From assembly GCF_900177645.1 (NCBI RefSeq), contig NZ_FXAO01000002.1, forward strand, positions 1-64,000: a stretch of DNA of 64,000 nucleotides, read 5' to 3'. The DNA comes from Arenibacter troitsensis (lineage in GTDB: Bacteria > Bacteroidota > Bacteroidia > Flavobacteriales > Flavobacteriaceae). Below are positions 43,687 through 53,068 of the stretch, one piece after another. The position numbers and the translations under genes were made by a program. Numbering within the stretch: position 1 is the stretch's first letter; every line of letters begins with the position of its first letter. The notes under the pieces are model-generated. The model had not been told where the DNA came from. It saw only the letters and a list, made by a program, of their open reading frames with translations, and searched no databases.

Positions 43687-44313
43687 ATGAACATCAACCA
43701 AATCTTTAAAAACAACCAAAAATGGGTTCAAGACAAATTGGACATTGATGCCAATTATTTCAAAAACCTATCGGAAGGACAAAATCCGGATATCCTATAT
43801 ATTGGATGTTCTGACAGCCGGGTAACGGCCGAAGAACTAATGGGTGTTTCTCCCGGAGAAGCCTTTATTCACCGAAATATTGCAAATATGGTACCCAACA
43901 CAGATTTGAGTGTAATGTCGGTGATCGATTATGCCGTGCTACATTTAAAGGTAAATCACGTTGTGGTTTGCGGACATTATTTTTGTGGAGGTGTTAAAGC
44001 TGCCATGGAGTCGGCAGATTTGGGAATTCTTAATCCCTGGTTGCGAAATATAAGAGATGTATACAGAACCCACAGAATTGAATTGAACGGAATTATGGAT
44101 GAAGAGCTACGCTATAAGCGACTTGTGGAGCTGAATGTACAAGAACAATGTATCAATGTAATTAAAACCGCAGAAGTGCAGAGGGCCTACCGCGATAGAG
44201 GAATAACAGTTCACGGTTGGGTATTTGATATACACTCAGGGAAACTGATAGATTTAAAAATTGACTTCAATAAGATTTTAGAAAATGTAATGGAAATTTA
44301 TCGACTTGATTAA
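43687..44313 (+). CDS. Beta-class carbonic anhydrase
   Basis: The ATG at 43687 gives 208 residues; an ATG at 43666 would add seven. The zinc ligands are visible: Cys and Asp in IGCSDSRVTAEEL, and His and Cys in VCGHYFCGGVKAAM. LNVQEQCINVIKTAEVQRAY and VHGWVFDIHSGKL complete the fold. It converts CO2 and bicarbonate, probably in the cytoplasm. It is a single gene, and an efflux-type transporter starts 122 bases downstream. Confidence 0.93.
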   Translation: MNINQIFKNNQKWVQDKLDIDANYFKNLSEGQNPDILYIGCSDSRVTAEELMGVSPGEAFIHRNIANMVPNTDLSVMSVIDYAVLHLKVNHVVVCGHYFCGGVKAAMESADLGILNPWLRNIRDVYRTHRIELNGIMDEELRYKRLVELNVQEQCINVIKTAEVQRAYRDRGITVHGWVFDIHSGKLIDLKIDFNKILENVMEIYRLD

Positions 44314-44435
44314 TGAAAAAAGAAAAATCATATCCCTTTTGGCAAGCCTCTAATAGGTAACATTTATAGCTTTAACTTTTTTAAGGACAACACTCAATTG
44401 AAAAAGTGTAAAGTTGTTGTTATAAAACAATTATT

Positions 44436-45230
44436 ATGCAAAAAACAATATTTGAAATTACCAAAATGGATTGTCCTTCAGAGGAAAATCTAGTTCGCAT
44501 GAAATTGGACGAAATTTCAAGTATTGTCCATTTGGATTTTGATATTCCAAATCGAAAATTGACCGTTTTTCACAGCGGAGAAACTGAGCAAATAGAAAAG
44601 TCGGTTATCGCACTCCATTTAGGCGGAAAAAAAATCTCTACCGAACAAAGCGACCGAACTGATTTTAAAGAAACTACCAACCAAAAAAGGATCCTTTGGT
44701 CTGTACTCGCCATCAATTTTGCTTTTTTCATAATTGAAATGGCCACCGGTATAGTTTCAAAATCGATGGGACTAGTTGCCGATAGTTTGGATATGCTTGC
44801 GGACAGCTTCGTTTATGGAATTAGCTTGATTGCGGTTGGAGGAACATTGATGAAGAAAAAGCGGATAGCCAAACTTGCTGGGTATTTTCAAATTACACTA
44901 GCAATAATTGGATTTGTGGAAGTCTTGCGGAGGTTTTTCGGAGCCGACAAACTTCCCGATTTTTCAACGATGATTATCGTTTCTATTTTTGCGCTTGTTG
45001 CCAACGGAATTTGTCTTTACATTTTACAAAAGTCCAAAAGCAAAGAAGAGGCCCATATGAAAGCAAGTATGATCTTCACCTCAAATGATGTGATTATCAA
45101 TTTGGGCGTTATTATCGCTGGGCTTTTGGTACATTGGTTAAACTCGAGCAAACCCGATTTAATTATTGGAACAATAGTTTTTGTTTTAGTAATCCAAGGA
45201 GCGTTTAGAATATTGAAATTAAGTAAATAA
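44436..45230 (+). CDS. Cation diffusion facilitator-like transporter with HMA-like N-terminus
   Basis: The 264-residue protein starts with a ferredoxin-like segment IFEITKMDCPSEENLVRMKL, similar to heavy-metal-associated domains but with a single Cys. A CDF-type transport domain follows: LVADSLDMLADSFVYGISL in segment 2 has the two Asp residues of the metal site, and ASMIFTSNDVIINLGVIIAG is the corresponding segment 5 region. About five to six membrane segments are seen. It probably exports Zn2+ or a related ion. The usual C-terminal cytoplasmic domain is missing, which is typical for this small subgroup. Confidence 0.85.
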   Translation: MQKTIFEITKMDCPSEENLVRMKLDEISSIVHLDFDIPNRKLTVFHSGETEQIEKSVIALHLGGKKISTEQSDRTDFKETTNQKRILWSVLAINFAFFIIEMATGIVSKSMGLVADSLDMLADSFVYGISLIAVGGTLMKKKRIAKLAGYFQITLAIIGFVEVLRRFFGADKLPDFSTMIIVSIFALVANGICLYILQKSKSKEEAHMKASMIFTSNDVIINLGVIIAGLLVHWLNSSKPDLIIGTIVFVLVIQGAFRILKLSK

Positions 45231-45446
45231 AAACACTAGCCTCTACAATGCCATAAGGAACCAGACCCAACTAGTCTTTCTGCCTGCCAAGCTATAAGGT
45301 GTACGCCCTACCCCACTGGTTACTAGAATGCGGCTTAATCAGCCAATAAATTTTCAGAAAAAATACATTTTTGAATAAAAATCCTTTACTTTTCATATAC
45401 CTGAAATATGGAAGAATATCGGAACTACTAATGGAATTAAAACAGC

Positions 45447-46178
45447 ATGGAAATAATATCTAAAACTGATATAACCTGGTTTCCAAATTCCTGGATTCGA
45501 TTGCGGATCAACAAAAAAGTAATCTATTTTGACCCTGCCTATTTAAAAACGTATTTTTCAAAATATCCGGATAAAACAGAGTACTCAAAATGGCCGGACC
45601 CAATTGATGGAATGCCTAACGGACTCGAGAAAGCGGATTTTATATTTATAAAAGACCATTGCAAAAAAGTAACGGTAGATCGACTAATAAAACAGGATAC
45701 AATAATTTTTGCCCCTAAAAGTTGTTTGAAAGAGCTTGGGGATAGAATCAACCTAGTGAAGCCAAATGAAACCCTCCAAATAGATAATGGCATCTCCTTG
45801 ACCGTTTTGAATGCCTATAACACTCAACAAGGAACATCAACCATAAAACAACATAAAAAAGGAAAAGGTGTTGGCTTTATTTTGACAATTAACGGCTTGT
45901 CCTTTTATCACTTGGGCGACACGGACTTTTTAGTAGAAATGGAGGCAGTGAAAGATATTCATGTAGCATTTGTCCCTATAGGTGGGAAATTCACAATGAA
46001 CATTGACGAGGCTGTTAAAACAACCTTGTCTATAAATCCGAAAATTGTTATCCCTATTCACAATCTTGGACAAGATTTTTGGGAGTTTCAAAATAAGTTA
46101 AATGATAAAGGAAAAAATATAAGGTGTATCATTCCCACAATTGGTCAACCAATAAAAGTACAAAAACAACGTGACTAA
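45447..46178 (+). CDS. MBL-fold protein lacking the HxHxDH motif
   Basis: The 243-residue protein follows the UlaG-type MBL layout: TWFPNSWIRLRINKKVIYFDPAY, FIFIKDHCKKVTVDRL, LSFYHLGDTDFLVEMEAV and IVIPIHNLGQDF. In intact relatives the second block reads HxHxDH; here only the final DH remains, as if three or four residues (the His-x-His part) were deleted in frame. The later Asp and His ligands are still present. Metal binding is therefore probably impaired. It is a single cytoplasmic gene. Confidence 0.8.
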   Translation: MEIISKTDITWFPNSWIRLRINKKVIYFDPAYLKTYFSKYPDKTEYSKWPDPIDGMPNGLEKADFIFIKDHCKKVTVDRLIKQDTIIFAPKSCLKELGDRINLVKPNETLQIDNGISLTVLNAYNTQQGTSTIKQHKKGKGVGFILTINGLSFYHLGDTDFLVEMEAVKDIHVAFVPIGGKFTMNIDEAVKTTLSINPKIVIPIHNLGQDFWEFQNKLNDKGKNIRCIIPTIGQPIKVQKQRD

Positions 46179-46394
46179 CAAAGGTTAAAATTAACCTCAC
46201 TGTGGAAACCAACTGTTCAAAGCCAACAGGCGTAAATAATCATTCAATGTCATTTTGTTCTTCATCCCAATAATTTCTTATTTTTAATCTCGTACTATTT
46301 CGATCCCAAAAAATCCTGACTGCCCAAAAGCCTGGTTGCTAAAATTATCCAGACCGAAATCACAGCCCAGACCTTGTGCACAATATATCGAAAC

Positions 46395-47363
46395 ATGAAA
46401 AAGGAAATTTTAAAAATAGCCCTCTTATTTCTAAGTATTACATCTTCTTCAACCTTTGCTCAAGAAACACTTGATGCCTTTTTAAAGGATCAGCCTATTA
46501 TCGATATGCATTTTCATATCACTAAAGGGTATGGGGATAATGAAATATACCGGCATCTAAATGTTGATATTGATAGTGCAAAACTATATTGGGCCATTGA
46601 AGATTACAAAAAGAATAATGTGGTGCTGGCTTTAGGCGGCGGACCATTAAAATATGCTAAAATGTATGCTGGGGCAGAGCGCCTTTTTTGGTCAGGACTA
46701 ATTTTTCCCTGTACAAAAACCGTAGAACAAGACAAACCTTGCGAAAAGGAATTCTATTCTGAATCCGAATTGCGTGAAATATACCAAAGGGGAAATTTTA
46801 AGAGTTTAGGGGAATCTATGTTTAATTATTATGGTATACCGCCTGCCGACAAACGATTAGAACCTTATTGGAAAATAGCTATGGAGTATGATATTCCCAT
46901 TGGCATTCATGCAGATAGCGGACCACCCGTGGAGCGAGTCAATAAGGAGGAAAGGCCCAATTATAATCCAACCTATGCGAATCCTGAATTACTAAAACCT
47001 ATTTTGAAAAAATATCCTAAGCTAAAGTTATACCTGATGCATTATGGTGGGGAATATTCTGATCAATCACTAAATTTAATGAAGGAGTATCCTCAAATTT
47101 ATTGTGAGATTTCTGCAGTTAGTATGTTCCTTCCAAAAGAAGTTTGGGAACCAAATGTAAAAAAGTTATTTAGCGAAGGGCTTGGAGACAGGTTAATGTT
47201 TGCTTCTGATTATTTTGGGACAGTAAGAAAGAATATTGAAATAATTTATAATCTGGATTGGCTGAGCGAAGAACAAAAAAGGGATGTTTTTTATAATAAT
47301 GCCGCCAGATTTCTTGAGCTATCAGATTCTGAAATAAGGGAGCACAGAAAGAAATTGAATTAA
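46395..47363 (+). CDS. Secreted amidohydrolase-family protein
   Basis: The ATG at 46395 starts a signal peptide (IALLFLSITSSSTFAQ); an upstream TTG at 46374 would spoil it. The mature part is an amidohydrolase-type TIM barrel (322 residues in total): IIDMHFHITKG carries the HxH metal pair, IPIGIHADSGPP the third His, LYLMHYGGEYSD the fourth, and MFASDYFGTVRK the catalytic Asp. Such enzymes hydrolyse or decarboxylate ring compounds. The substrate is unknown. It lies before an AraC regulator, with 147 bases between them. Confidence 0.85.
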   Translation: MKKEILKIALLFLSITSSSTFAQETLDAFLKDQPIIDMHFHITKGYGDNEIYRHLNVDIDSAKLYWAIEDYKKNNVVLALGGGPLKYAKMYAGAERLFWSGLIFPCTKTVEQDKPCEKEFYSESELREIYQRGNFKSLGESMFNYYGIPPADKRLEPYWKIAMEYDIPIGIHADSGPPVERVNKEERPNYNPTYANPELLKPILKKYPKLKLYLMHYGGEYSDQSLNLMKEYPQIYCEISAVSMFLPKEVWEPNVKKLFSEGLGDRLMFASDYFGTVRKNIEIIYNLDWLSEEQKRDVFYNNAARFLELSDSEIREHRKKLN

Positions 47364-47510
47364 GAACCGAGGCTACTATTAACAACCATTATTTGTTGAA
47401 ATTTTGCCTTCCTTGGGAACTTAGCGTTAGCCTAACCTAGAAATATTAACTTTATTCCCTTAACTGGCGATTATACAAATTGTTTTCCCAAGAACTAAAA
47501 ACACCGATAA

Positions 47511-48380
47511 GTGATTAAAAATGAATTTGAAAAATTAATTAAAAAGTATGATAAAAAAATTGTCATAGATAAAATTGTTGATGGTAAATATAACACTGTA
47601 AACAATTACGGCACAATTCTTCATCGTCACGTTTTTTATCAAATTGTTTGGATTGCGAAGGGCTCCGGAGCCCATATGATTGAAGGGCAAAATTATGAAT
47701 ATTCCGATGGAACCATTTTTCTACTGGCACCTTATTATTTACATAAAATAAGTTATGACAAAAATGTACAAGGCTATGTTATTAGTTTTTGCGATAGTTT
47801 ATTAGACCGCTTTCAAAATAAATCCACACTTCTTTTTCACAACATAGACAAGGCCTACATAGAAGTTCCTAATAAGGAAGTTGAACTCTTAAATGATGAA
47901 TTTAATTTATTGAATCATTATTCAATAACAAACACAAGTATATCACAAAGCATAGTTCAGGATTATCTACATATAATTCTAACCAAAATAAACGGATTTA
48001 AAAGCTTAAAAGAAAAAGATAGTGTTCAGGCCCAAACAAATGACACTAAAATATTGGAACAGTTTGTATTACTTGTTAGGCAGCATTACACCGAAGAAAA
48101 ACAATTGCACTTTTATACTTCCCAATTGGCAATTTCTCAAAAAAAGCTTAATCAAATAGTACGAAATGCTACTGGTCATACTCCTGCTAAATTTCTAGAA
48201 ACTTACATTTTAAATGAGGCGGCAAGAATACTGCGTTATAGCGACCTTAGTGTTAAACAAACTGTAGCAGAGCTTGGGTACTCTGATAGTTCGTACTTTA
48301 TAAAAGCCTTTAAGAAACAATTTAAAAAAACACCAACGGAGTATAGAAAATCTGCCAAGTTCAACTTAAATACCAAATAA
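47511..48380 (+). CDS. AraC-family transcriptional regulator
   Basis: The 289-residue protein starts at GTG and has an N-terminal cupin sensor (HVFYQIVWIAKGSGAHMIEG, FLLAPYYLHKISYD) and a C-terminal double helix-turn-helix (FYTSQLAISQKKLNQIVRNA, then SVKQTVAELGYSDSSYFIKAFKK, the standard AraC signature). The 84-base gap to the DMT transporter gene suggests that it controls this exporter. The ligand is unknown. Confidence 0.9.
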   Translation: MIKNEFEKLIKKYDKKIVIDKIVDGKYNTVNNYGTILHRHVFYQIVWIAKGSGAHMIEGQNYEYSDGTIFLLAPYYLHKISYDKNVQGYVISFCDSLLDRFQNKSTLLFHNIDKAYIEVPNKEVELLNDEFNLLNHYSITNTSISQSIVQDYLHIILTKINGFKSLKEKDSVQAQTNDTKILEQFVLLVRQHYTEEKQLHFYTSQLAISQKKLNQIVRNATGHTPAKFLETYILNEAARILRYSDLSVKQTVAELGYSDSSYFIKAFKKQFKKTPTEYRKSAKFNLNTK

Positions 48381-48464
48381 TACCATAATCTTCCCCAATT
48401 GTCATATTTATAGTCGCACATAAAACTGAAGTTTGTAGCAATTATAAACCTTAAGTTTTCTAGT

Positions 48465-49373
48465 ATGAACAAATCAATCGTTTATGTTTTAGTCTGTGTA
48501 TTCTTATGGGCATTAATTCCTGTAGTATCCAAACTAGGACAAAATGGGTTGGATAACCATCAATTTCTTTTTTGGTCCAGCTTATCCTCACTATTGTTTT
48601 TTTTGGGTATTGGGATCTATAAAAAAAATATTGCCCATTTATACAAAATCTCCAAAAACAAATGGCTCAAGGCAATATCTCTGGGCTTCTTAGGTACTTA
48701 TTTGTATTATGTACTACTCTATTTTGGCTATGCCAATGCACCAGGAATGGAAGTCCTTATTGTTCAATATTCCTGGCCAATACTAGTTGCTGTTCTATCA
48801 CTCATAATTTTAAGGGAAAAACTTACAACCCCAAAAGTAATTTCCATTCTTTTGGGGTTTTTAGGTGTATTTATGGTATTGACAAAAGGAAATTTTAGCC
48901 AATTAAAATTTGAAAACTTAACTATAGATTTAATCGTATTCTTTGGAGCATTTGTTTTTGCCTTATTTTCGGTTCTAAGTAAAAAAATTGAAATGAACGA
49001 TATTAGTTTATTAACTATCTATTTTTTAACTGCCAGTGTTGCTTCGTTCATTTCAATGAATATATTCTCGGAGTTTAAAACACCTGGATTAAATACTATA
49101 ACTCCTATTGTCATAAATGGCTTTTTTGTCAATGGACTCTCATATATTTTTTGGATTAAAGCGCTCAAAATTGGCGAAGCTTCCTTTATAGCCCCGTTTG
49201 TTTTTTTAACCCCGGTCTTGTCTTCCATTTTTTTGATCGTTTTTTTTAATGAACCTTTTTACACTGCTTACCTTATAGGAATGTCTTGTGTAATTCTGGG
49301 GGGTCTATTAAACGCTAGAAAAGCAAAGAAAAACGCTTTCTACCACAACGTAAAAATTAACCAGCCCGAATGA
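48465..49373 (+). CDS. EamA/DMT-family transporter
   Basis: The 302-residue protein has ten membrane segments arranged as two EamA repeats. VYVLVCVFLWALIPVVSKLG opens the first and FGAFVFALFSVLSKKIEMN the second. YGYANAPGMEVLIVQYSWP in the fourth segment is typical. Drug/metabolite transporters of this kind usually export amino acids or other metabolites. It follows an AraC gene that probably regulates it. Its C-terminus ends in basic residues (NARKAKKNAFYH). Confidence 0.9.
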   Translation: MNKSIVYVLVCVFLWALIPVVSKLGQNGLDNHQFLFWSSLSSLLFFLGIGIYKKNIAHLYKISKNKWLKAISLGFLGTYLYYVLLYFGYANAPGMEVLIVQYSWPILVAVLSLIILREKLTTPKVISILLGFLGVFMVLTKGNFSQLKFENLTIDLIVFFGAFVFALFSVLSKKIEMNDISLLTIYFLTASVASFISMNIFSEFKTPGLNTITPIVINGFFVNGLSYIFWIKALKIGEASFIAPFVFLTPVLSSIFLIVFFNEPFYTAYLIGMSCVILGGLLNARKAKKNAFYHNVKINQPE

Positions 49374-49530
49374 GTTGTACCCGCTGGCCAAGCTTTTTGG
49401 CATGGTTCCCTTCAAAATTAGTAAGGGCCAGCGAACAGGCATTGCAGGACTGGCTAATTTTATGGTTAAAGCCCACTCACGAAAATCATCCAAGGCATAA
49501 AAAAATGGCAGGACCTATTTTCTGTCGGTT

Positions 49531-49584
49531 AGGCGAAAAGTTCGGGTTTTATTTTTTAAATTAGGTGCTTAACCCCCGCAACTG
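49531..49584 (+). repeat. Partial family B element, copy 7
   Basis: Only the central and right part (TTTTATTTTTTAAATTAGGTGCTTAACCCCCGCAAC) is preserved. It lies within the 259-base gap 49,374-49,632, which has no other features and in which a 64-codon open frame at 49370-49564 overlaps the element. Confidence 0.4.
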
Positions 49585-49632
49585 AATTAATAGGAACTTC
49601 AGCTAAAAACAGAAAGCAACCAACTGGGAACT

Positions 49633-50052
49633 ATGATATTATCGATTCTATTGGGCATAATACTAATTGGACTTGGACTAATTCATTTCAATTGGGTGAT
49701 GGGAGGCAAATTTGGTTTTTCAGAATCCTTACCCACAAAGGAAAATGGAGAAAGAGTATTGAATCCTAAAAAAATTGATAGTGCCATTGTTGGAATTGGA
49801 TTAACAATATTCGGTATTTTTTATGTTCTTAAATCAGGACTTATTGAATACAGTTTACCAGCATGGATCATAAAATACGGAAGTTGGATAATACCAATAA
49901 TTTTTCTTTTAAGAGCAATTGGCGAATTTAGATATGTTGGATTTTTTAAAAGTATCAAGACAACGGAATTCGGAAAATTGGACACCAAACTATTTTCACC
50001 CCTATGTTTGGCAATCGGAATATTGGGATTAATAATTCACCTTGTAAAATAA
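49633..50052 (+). CDS. DUF3995 membrane protein
   Basis: The 139-residue protein has four membrane segments at about 3-22, 48-70, 78-98 and 113-135. It shows the DUF3995 traits: an early LIGLGLIHFNWVMGGKFGF, a GERVLNP turn and a late ALGILGLIIHL-like end. It has no known function. It is a single gene with 241 bases before the next, in which no repeat is clear; a minus-strand hydrophobic frame at 50111-50308 is not convincing. Confidence 0.82.
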   Translation: MILSILLGIILIGLGLIHFNWVMGGKFGFSESLPTKENGERVLNPKKIDSAIVGIGLTIFGIFYVLKSGLIEYSLPAWIIKYGSWIIPIIFLLRAIGEFRYVGFFKSIKTTEFGKLDTKLFSPLCLAIGILGLIIHLVK

Positions 50053-50293
50053 AAACTAGTGCCATATGGCTTAAATAAATATCGTTGCAGGTATAGTATG
50101 TCCAAGTCCCCTATAGAAGTTTCCCCGGCATAAACCCCAAACTATCCATATCTAAGAGCCCAGTGCTTAATAAAGGAATGGACAAGAGTATTAGAATCAC
50201 ACCTAAATTTATGAAGCCTTTGGAAAGGGCCTTAGATTTTCGAAAGACAAAAAAAAAGAATTGGAAATACATGTATAACTTAAACCAAAAATC

Positions 50294-50701
50294 ATGGAAA
50301 ACAAACAAAATCTTAAGGTTATCGAGAATCTTTACAATGCTTTTGCCACTGGGGATATGCCTACAGTCCTTGGGTCTATGGATCCCAATATTGAATGGAA
50401 CGAAGCCGAAAGTAATGCGCTTTCGGACGGCAATCCCTATATTGGTCCAAATGCAATTTTAGAAGGCGTATTTGCCCGTCTTGGAGCCAACCATGAGTAT
50501 TTTGGCTTAAAGGATATTAATATCCACAGCATGAATGGCAACAAGATCTTGGCCACCCTACGCTATGATGCCAAAGTAAAAACGACCGGAAAGTCTTACA
50601 ATGCCCAAGCTGCACATCTATGGACACTTAATGATAAAGGCAAAATTACCGCTTTTCAACAATACGTAGATACCAAGAAGTTGGCAGACGCTGAAAAGTA
50701 A
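50294..50701 (+). CDS. SnoaL/NTF2-like protein
   Basis: The 135-residue cytoplasmic protein is a SnoaL-type domain: NLKVIENLYNAFATGDMPTV, IEWNEAESNALSDGNPYIGP, GVFARLGANHEYF, and AAHLWTLNDKGKITAFQQYVD. It parallels the lipid-anchored copy at 26840 in length and motif order. Such domains bind or isomerise small molecules. It lies upstream of a decayed SDR gene. Confidence 0.85.
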   Translation: MENKQNLKVIENLYNAFATGDMPTVLGSMDPNIEWNEAESNALSDGNPYIGPNAILEGVFARLGANHEYFGLKDINIHSMNGNKILATLRYDAKVKTTGKSYNAQAAHLWTLNDKGKITAFQQYVDTKKLADAEK

Positions 50702-50763
50702 AACCAGCCTCACCGACGGTTAAAACAACGATAACACTTTATTGACTATAAGATGCAGCCATA

Positions 50764-51101
50764 GTGACTGCCGTAACTATTGGATCGGGCCAGTTTTCGG
50801 GCGGGCAAAAGCCATCATTTAACTTAAGGAAGATAGTGGAAAAATTCCTCCCCTCTACTCCTGCCCTGATCGTTACCCCTTACCCGGGATACTTGGTCTA
50901 TTCAACTGGCAAAGGTGCAATTCTTACATTAACACCCATACCACCAAAGAATCGGCCGCCGCTACCATAGCTGTTATTCCAATCCAAGGAGCAGGTAAGA
51001 CCGATGACGTAGCGCGGGCAGTATTATTTCTGGCTTCCGAATTCGAAGGCTTTATTACCGGTGCCACACTAGACCTTAATGGCGGCGTCTACAATTTGTA
51101 A
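50764..51101 (+). pseudogene. Decayed short-chain dehydrogenase (3' part)
   Basis: The first frame encodes a central SDR piece with YPGYLVYSTGKGAILTLT, which contains the Tyr-x3-Lys pair. It then loses frame near 50,935. A second frame encodes the C-terminal end: IPIQGAGKTDDVARAVLFL, SEFEGFITGATLDLNGGV and a TAA at 51099-51101. The N-terminal Rossmann motif is missing. The gap and shift show the gene is inactive. Confidence 0.75.
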
Positions 51102-51484
51102 TTCTTCCATTATCTGAACGTGGACATACCTAGAGCCAAATGCAAGTGGTCAATGTATTATTAGAAAGCATAAGATTTAAATAGTAATTTAGGAGAACCT
51201 AGTACATTGGGCTTTCAATGAAACTATCGGGGAAACTTATATCGAATTGAAAAATCAAATAGGTTGACAGTACCGATTTTCGAATTTGATCTTAATGGTA
51301 TGTGTGGTAAAAATGGCAGAAGTATTTACTAAAAAACTTATCCATTTCATAAAAATTGCTCAATTTAGAGTCTCTAAGCAGTTAGTTGCATTTTTACTAG
51401 ACCTGATTTTCTTCAGAGAATTCTAGAATCCCATCCCAGCATAATTTACAAGCAGCTTGGGGTTGCCAATTTGAATAATATATT
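51102..51484. other. Gene-free stretch
   Basis: In 383 bases I see no gene and no copy of the repeat families. AT-rich text (TTTACTAAAAAACTTATC) and a GTTAGTTGCATTTTTAC box weakly recall family B. The last 60 bases before the DinB-like gene are probably its promoter. Confidence 0.35.
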
Positions 51485-52042
51485 ATGAGTACTGAATATC
51501 TAAATAGCATAAGGAATCAATTTGAATATTACAAATCCCTTGTGGAAAAAACCTTTGAACAATTAAAGGCAAAAGACTTTTTTTGGCAATACAGTGAAGA
51601 GTCCAATTCCATTGCCATTATAGTGAACCACCTTTGTGGAAATATGAAATCGCGCTGGACAGATTTTTTAACCACAGACGGAGAAAAGGAATGGCGTAAT
51701 CGTGATTCGGAATTTGAATCCGAAATAAAATCAGAAGTTGAACTACTATCAAAATGGAATGATGCCTGGAATTGCCTGTTTGGGGCATTAAACTCCGTTG
51801 ACAACGAAAATTTTGATACCAAAGTTTATATCAGGAACCAAGAGCATTCAATAATCGAGGCGATAAACAGACAATTGGCCCATTATTCCTATCATATTGG
51901 ACAAATAGTCTATATAGGCAAAATGATCAAAGGAAGTGAATGGAAAAGTTTGACTATTCCAAAAGGAAAATCAACAGAATTTAACCATGGGAAATTTTCT
52001 AAAGGAAGACACAAAGGACATTTCTCCGACGACATTATTTAA
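51485..52042 (+). CDS. DinB-like protein (DUF1572 type)
   Basis: The 185-residue protein has the DinB four-helix layout with metal-binding His residues in IIVNHLCGNMKSRW and QLAHYSYHIGQIVYIG. The extended C-terminal tail (LTIPKGKSTEFNHGKFSKG) is typical of the DUF1572 subgroup. Cytoplasmic; substrate unknown. The nitrilase gene begins 51 bases downstream, so they may share a transcript. Confidence 0.85.
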   Translation: MSTEYLNSIRNQFEYYKSLVEKTFEQLKAKDFFWQYSEESNSIAIIVNHLCGNMKSRWTDFLTTDGEKEWRNRDSEFESEIKSEVELLSKWNDAWNCLFGALNSVDNENFDTKVYIRNQEHSIIEAINRQLAHYSYHIGQIVYIGKMIKGSEWKSLTIPKGKSTEFNHGKFSKGRHKGHFSDDII

Positions 52043-52093
52043 AATCAAAAAAGGAACTTTTATTGTAATAGTATTGTTTAAAAAACAAATACC

Positions 52094-52840
52094 GTGAAAA
52101 TTAGTGTGGCACAGACAAAATCGGAAAAAGGAAATATAAAGGCCAATATCCAAAACCACTTAAAGTGGATAGAACTTGCCGTTTCCGAAAAAACCGACTT
52201 GATTATTTTTCCTGAACTATCTCTGTCAGGTTACGAACCGGAACTTGCCAAGGATTTGGCGACCGACCAAAACGATGGGAGATTGCAAGTTTTTCAAGAT
52301 ATAAGTGACGCCAATAAAATAGCCATTGGAGTTGGTTTGCCTATCCAATCCGAAGGTGGAATTCTAATCGGCATGGTTATTTTTCAAGCAAACCAACCAC
52401 GGCAAACCTATTTTAAACAAATACTACATCCGGACGAAAATCCGTATTTCGTAGTAGGAAGCGAACATACTATTTTGACCGTAAAAGACAGGAAGATTGC
52501 CCTTGCCATCTGTTACGAATCGCTACAGCCACAACATGCAGAAAAGGCATGGGAAATGGGTGCCGACATCTATTTGGCCAGTGTAGCCAAATCACAGGCC
52601 GGAATAGAAAAAGCGTATGCGCACTTTCCGAAAATAGCGGATCAATATTCAATACCGGTACTAATGGCCAATTGCATAGGGTTTTGTGATAATTACCAAA
52701 GTGTAGGACAAACATCAATTTGGGATACTAAGGGATCTATCTGCGGACAACTGGATAGCCAAAGCGAGGGCCTACTTATCTATGATACAGTTTCAAAAAC
52801 AACCCATACTATAATAGAAACGAAAGAAAGCGATATGTAA
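52094..52840 (+). CDS. Carbon-nitrogen hydrolase (nitrilase superfamily)
   Basis: The 248-residue protein begins at GTG. The Glu-Lys-Cys triad is visible: Glu in LIIFPELSLSGYEP (near 40), Lys in TYFKQILHPDENP (near 113) and Cys in IALAICYESLQPQHA (near 138). Members hydrolyse amides or transfer acyl groups. The similar length to bacterial omega-amidase/beta-ureidopropionase relatives suggests a soluble cytoplasmic amidase, but no substrate can be given. Confidence 0.88.
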   Translation: MKISVAQTKSEKGNIKANIQNHLKWIELAVSEKTDLIIFPELSLSGYEPELAKDLATDQNDGRLQVFQDISDANKIAIGVGLPIQSEGGILIGMVIFQANQPRQTYFKQILHPDENPYFVVGSEHTILTVKDRKIALAICYESLQPQHAEKAWEMGADIYLASVAKSQAGIEKAYAHFPKIADQYSIPVLMANCIGFCDNYQSVGQTSIWDTKGSICGQLDSQSEGLLIYDTVSKTTHTIIETKESDM

Positions 52841-53068
52841 AAGTAATAGGGCCAATACATGTAAAACTTGAAAATGATTTGGTCGGTGCCCGGATCAAGC
52901 AACCACCGCAAATACTACAAAATACCGCGCACTTTTACATTTTTAGGCAATACAGCCTAACATCAATGTAGCCGAGCATCCTATTAATATATTCGGATAA
53001 AGCTGTATCTTACCTCCTCTTAATCCAAGACATAAAACACTTGCAAACTGGGAATCAGAAATAAAAGA

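Noticed and set aside
49370-49564. 64-codon plus-strand open frame after the DMT transporter
   Set aside because: It overlaps the partial family B element and has a tryptophan-rich composition typical of non-coding reads.
50111-50308. Hydrophobic minus-strand frame before the SnoaL-like gene
   Set aside because: It looks membrane-like but is short, has no family match and overlaps the start of a real gene; at most an old remnant.
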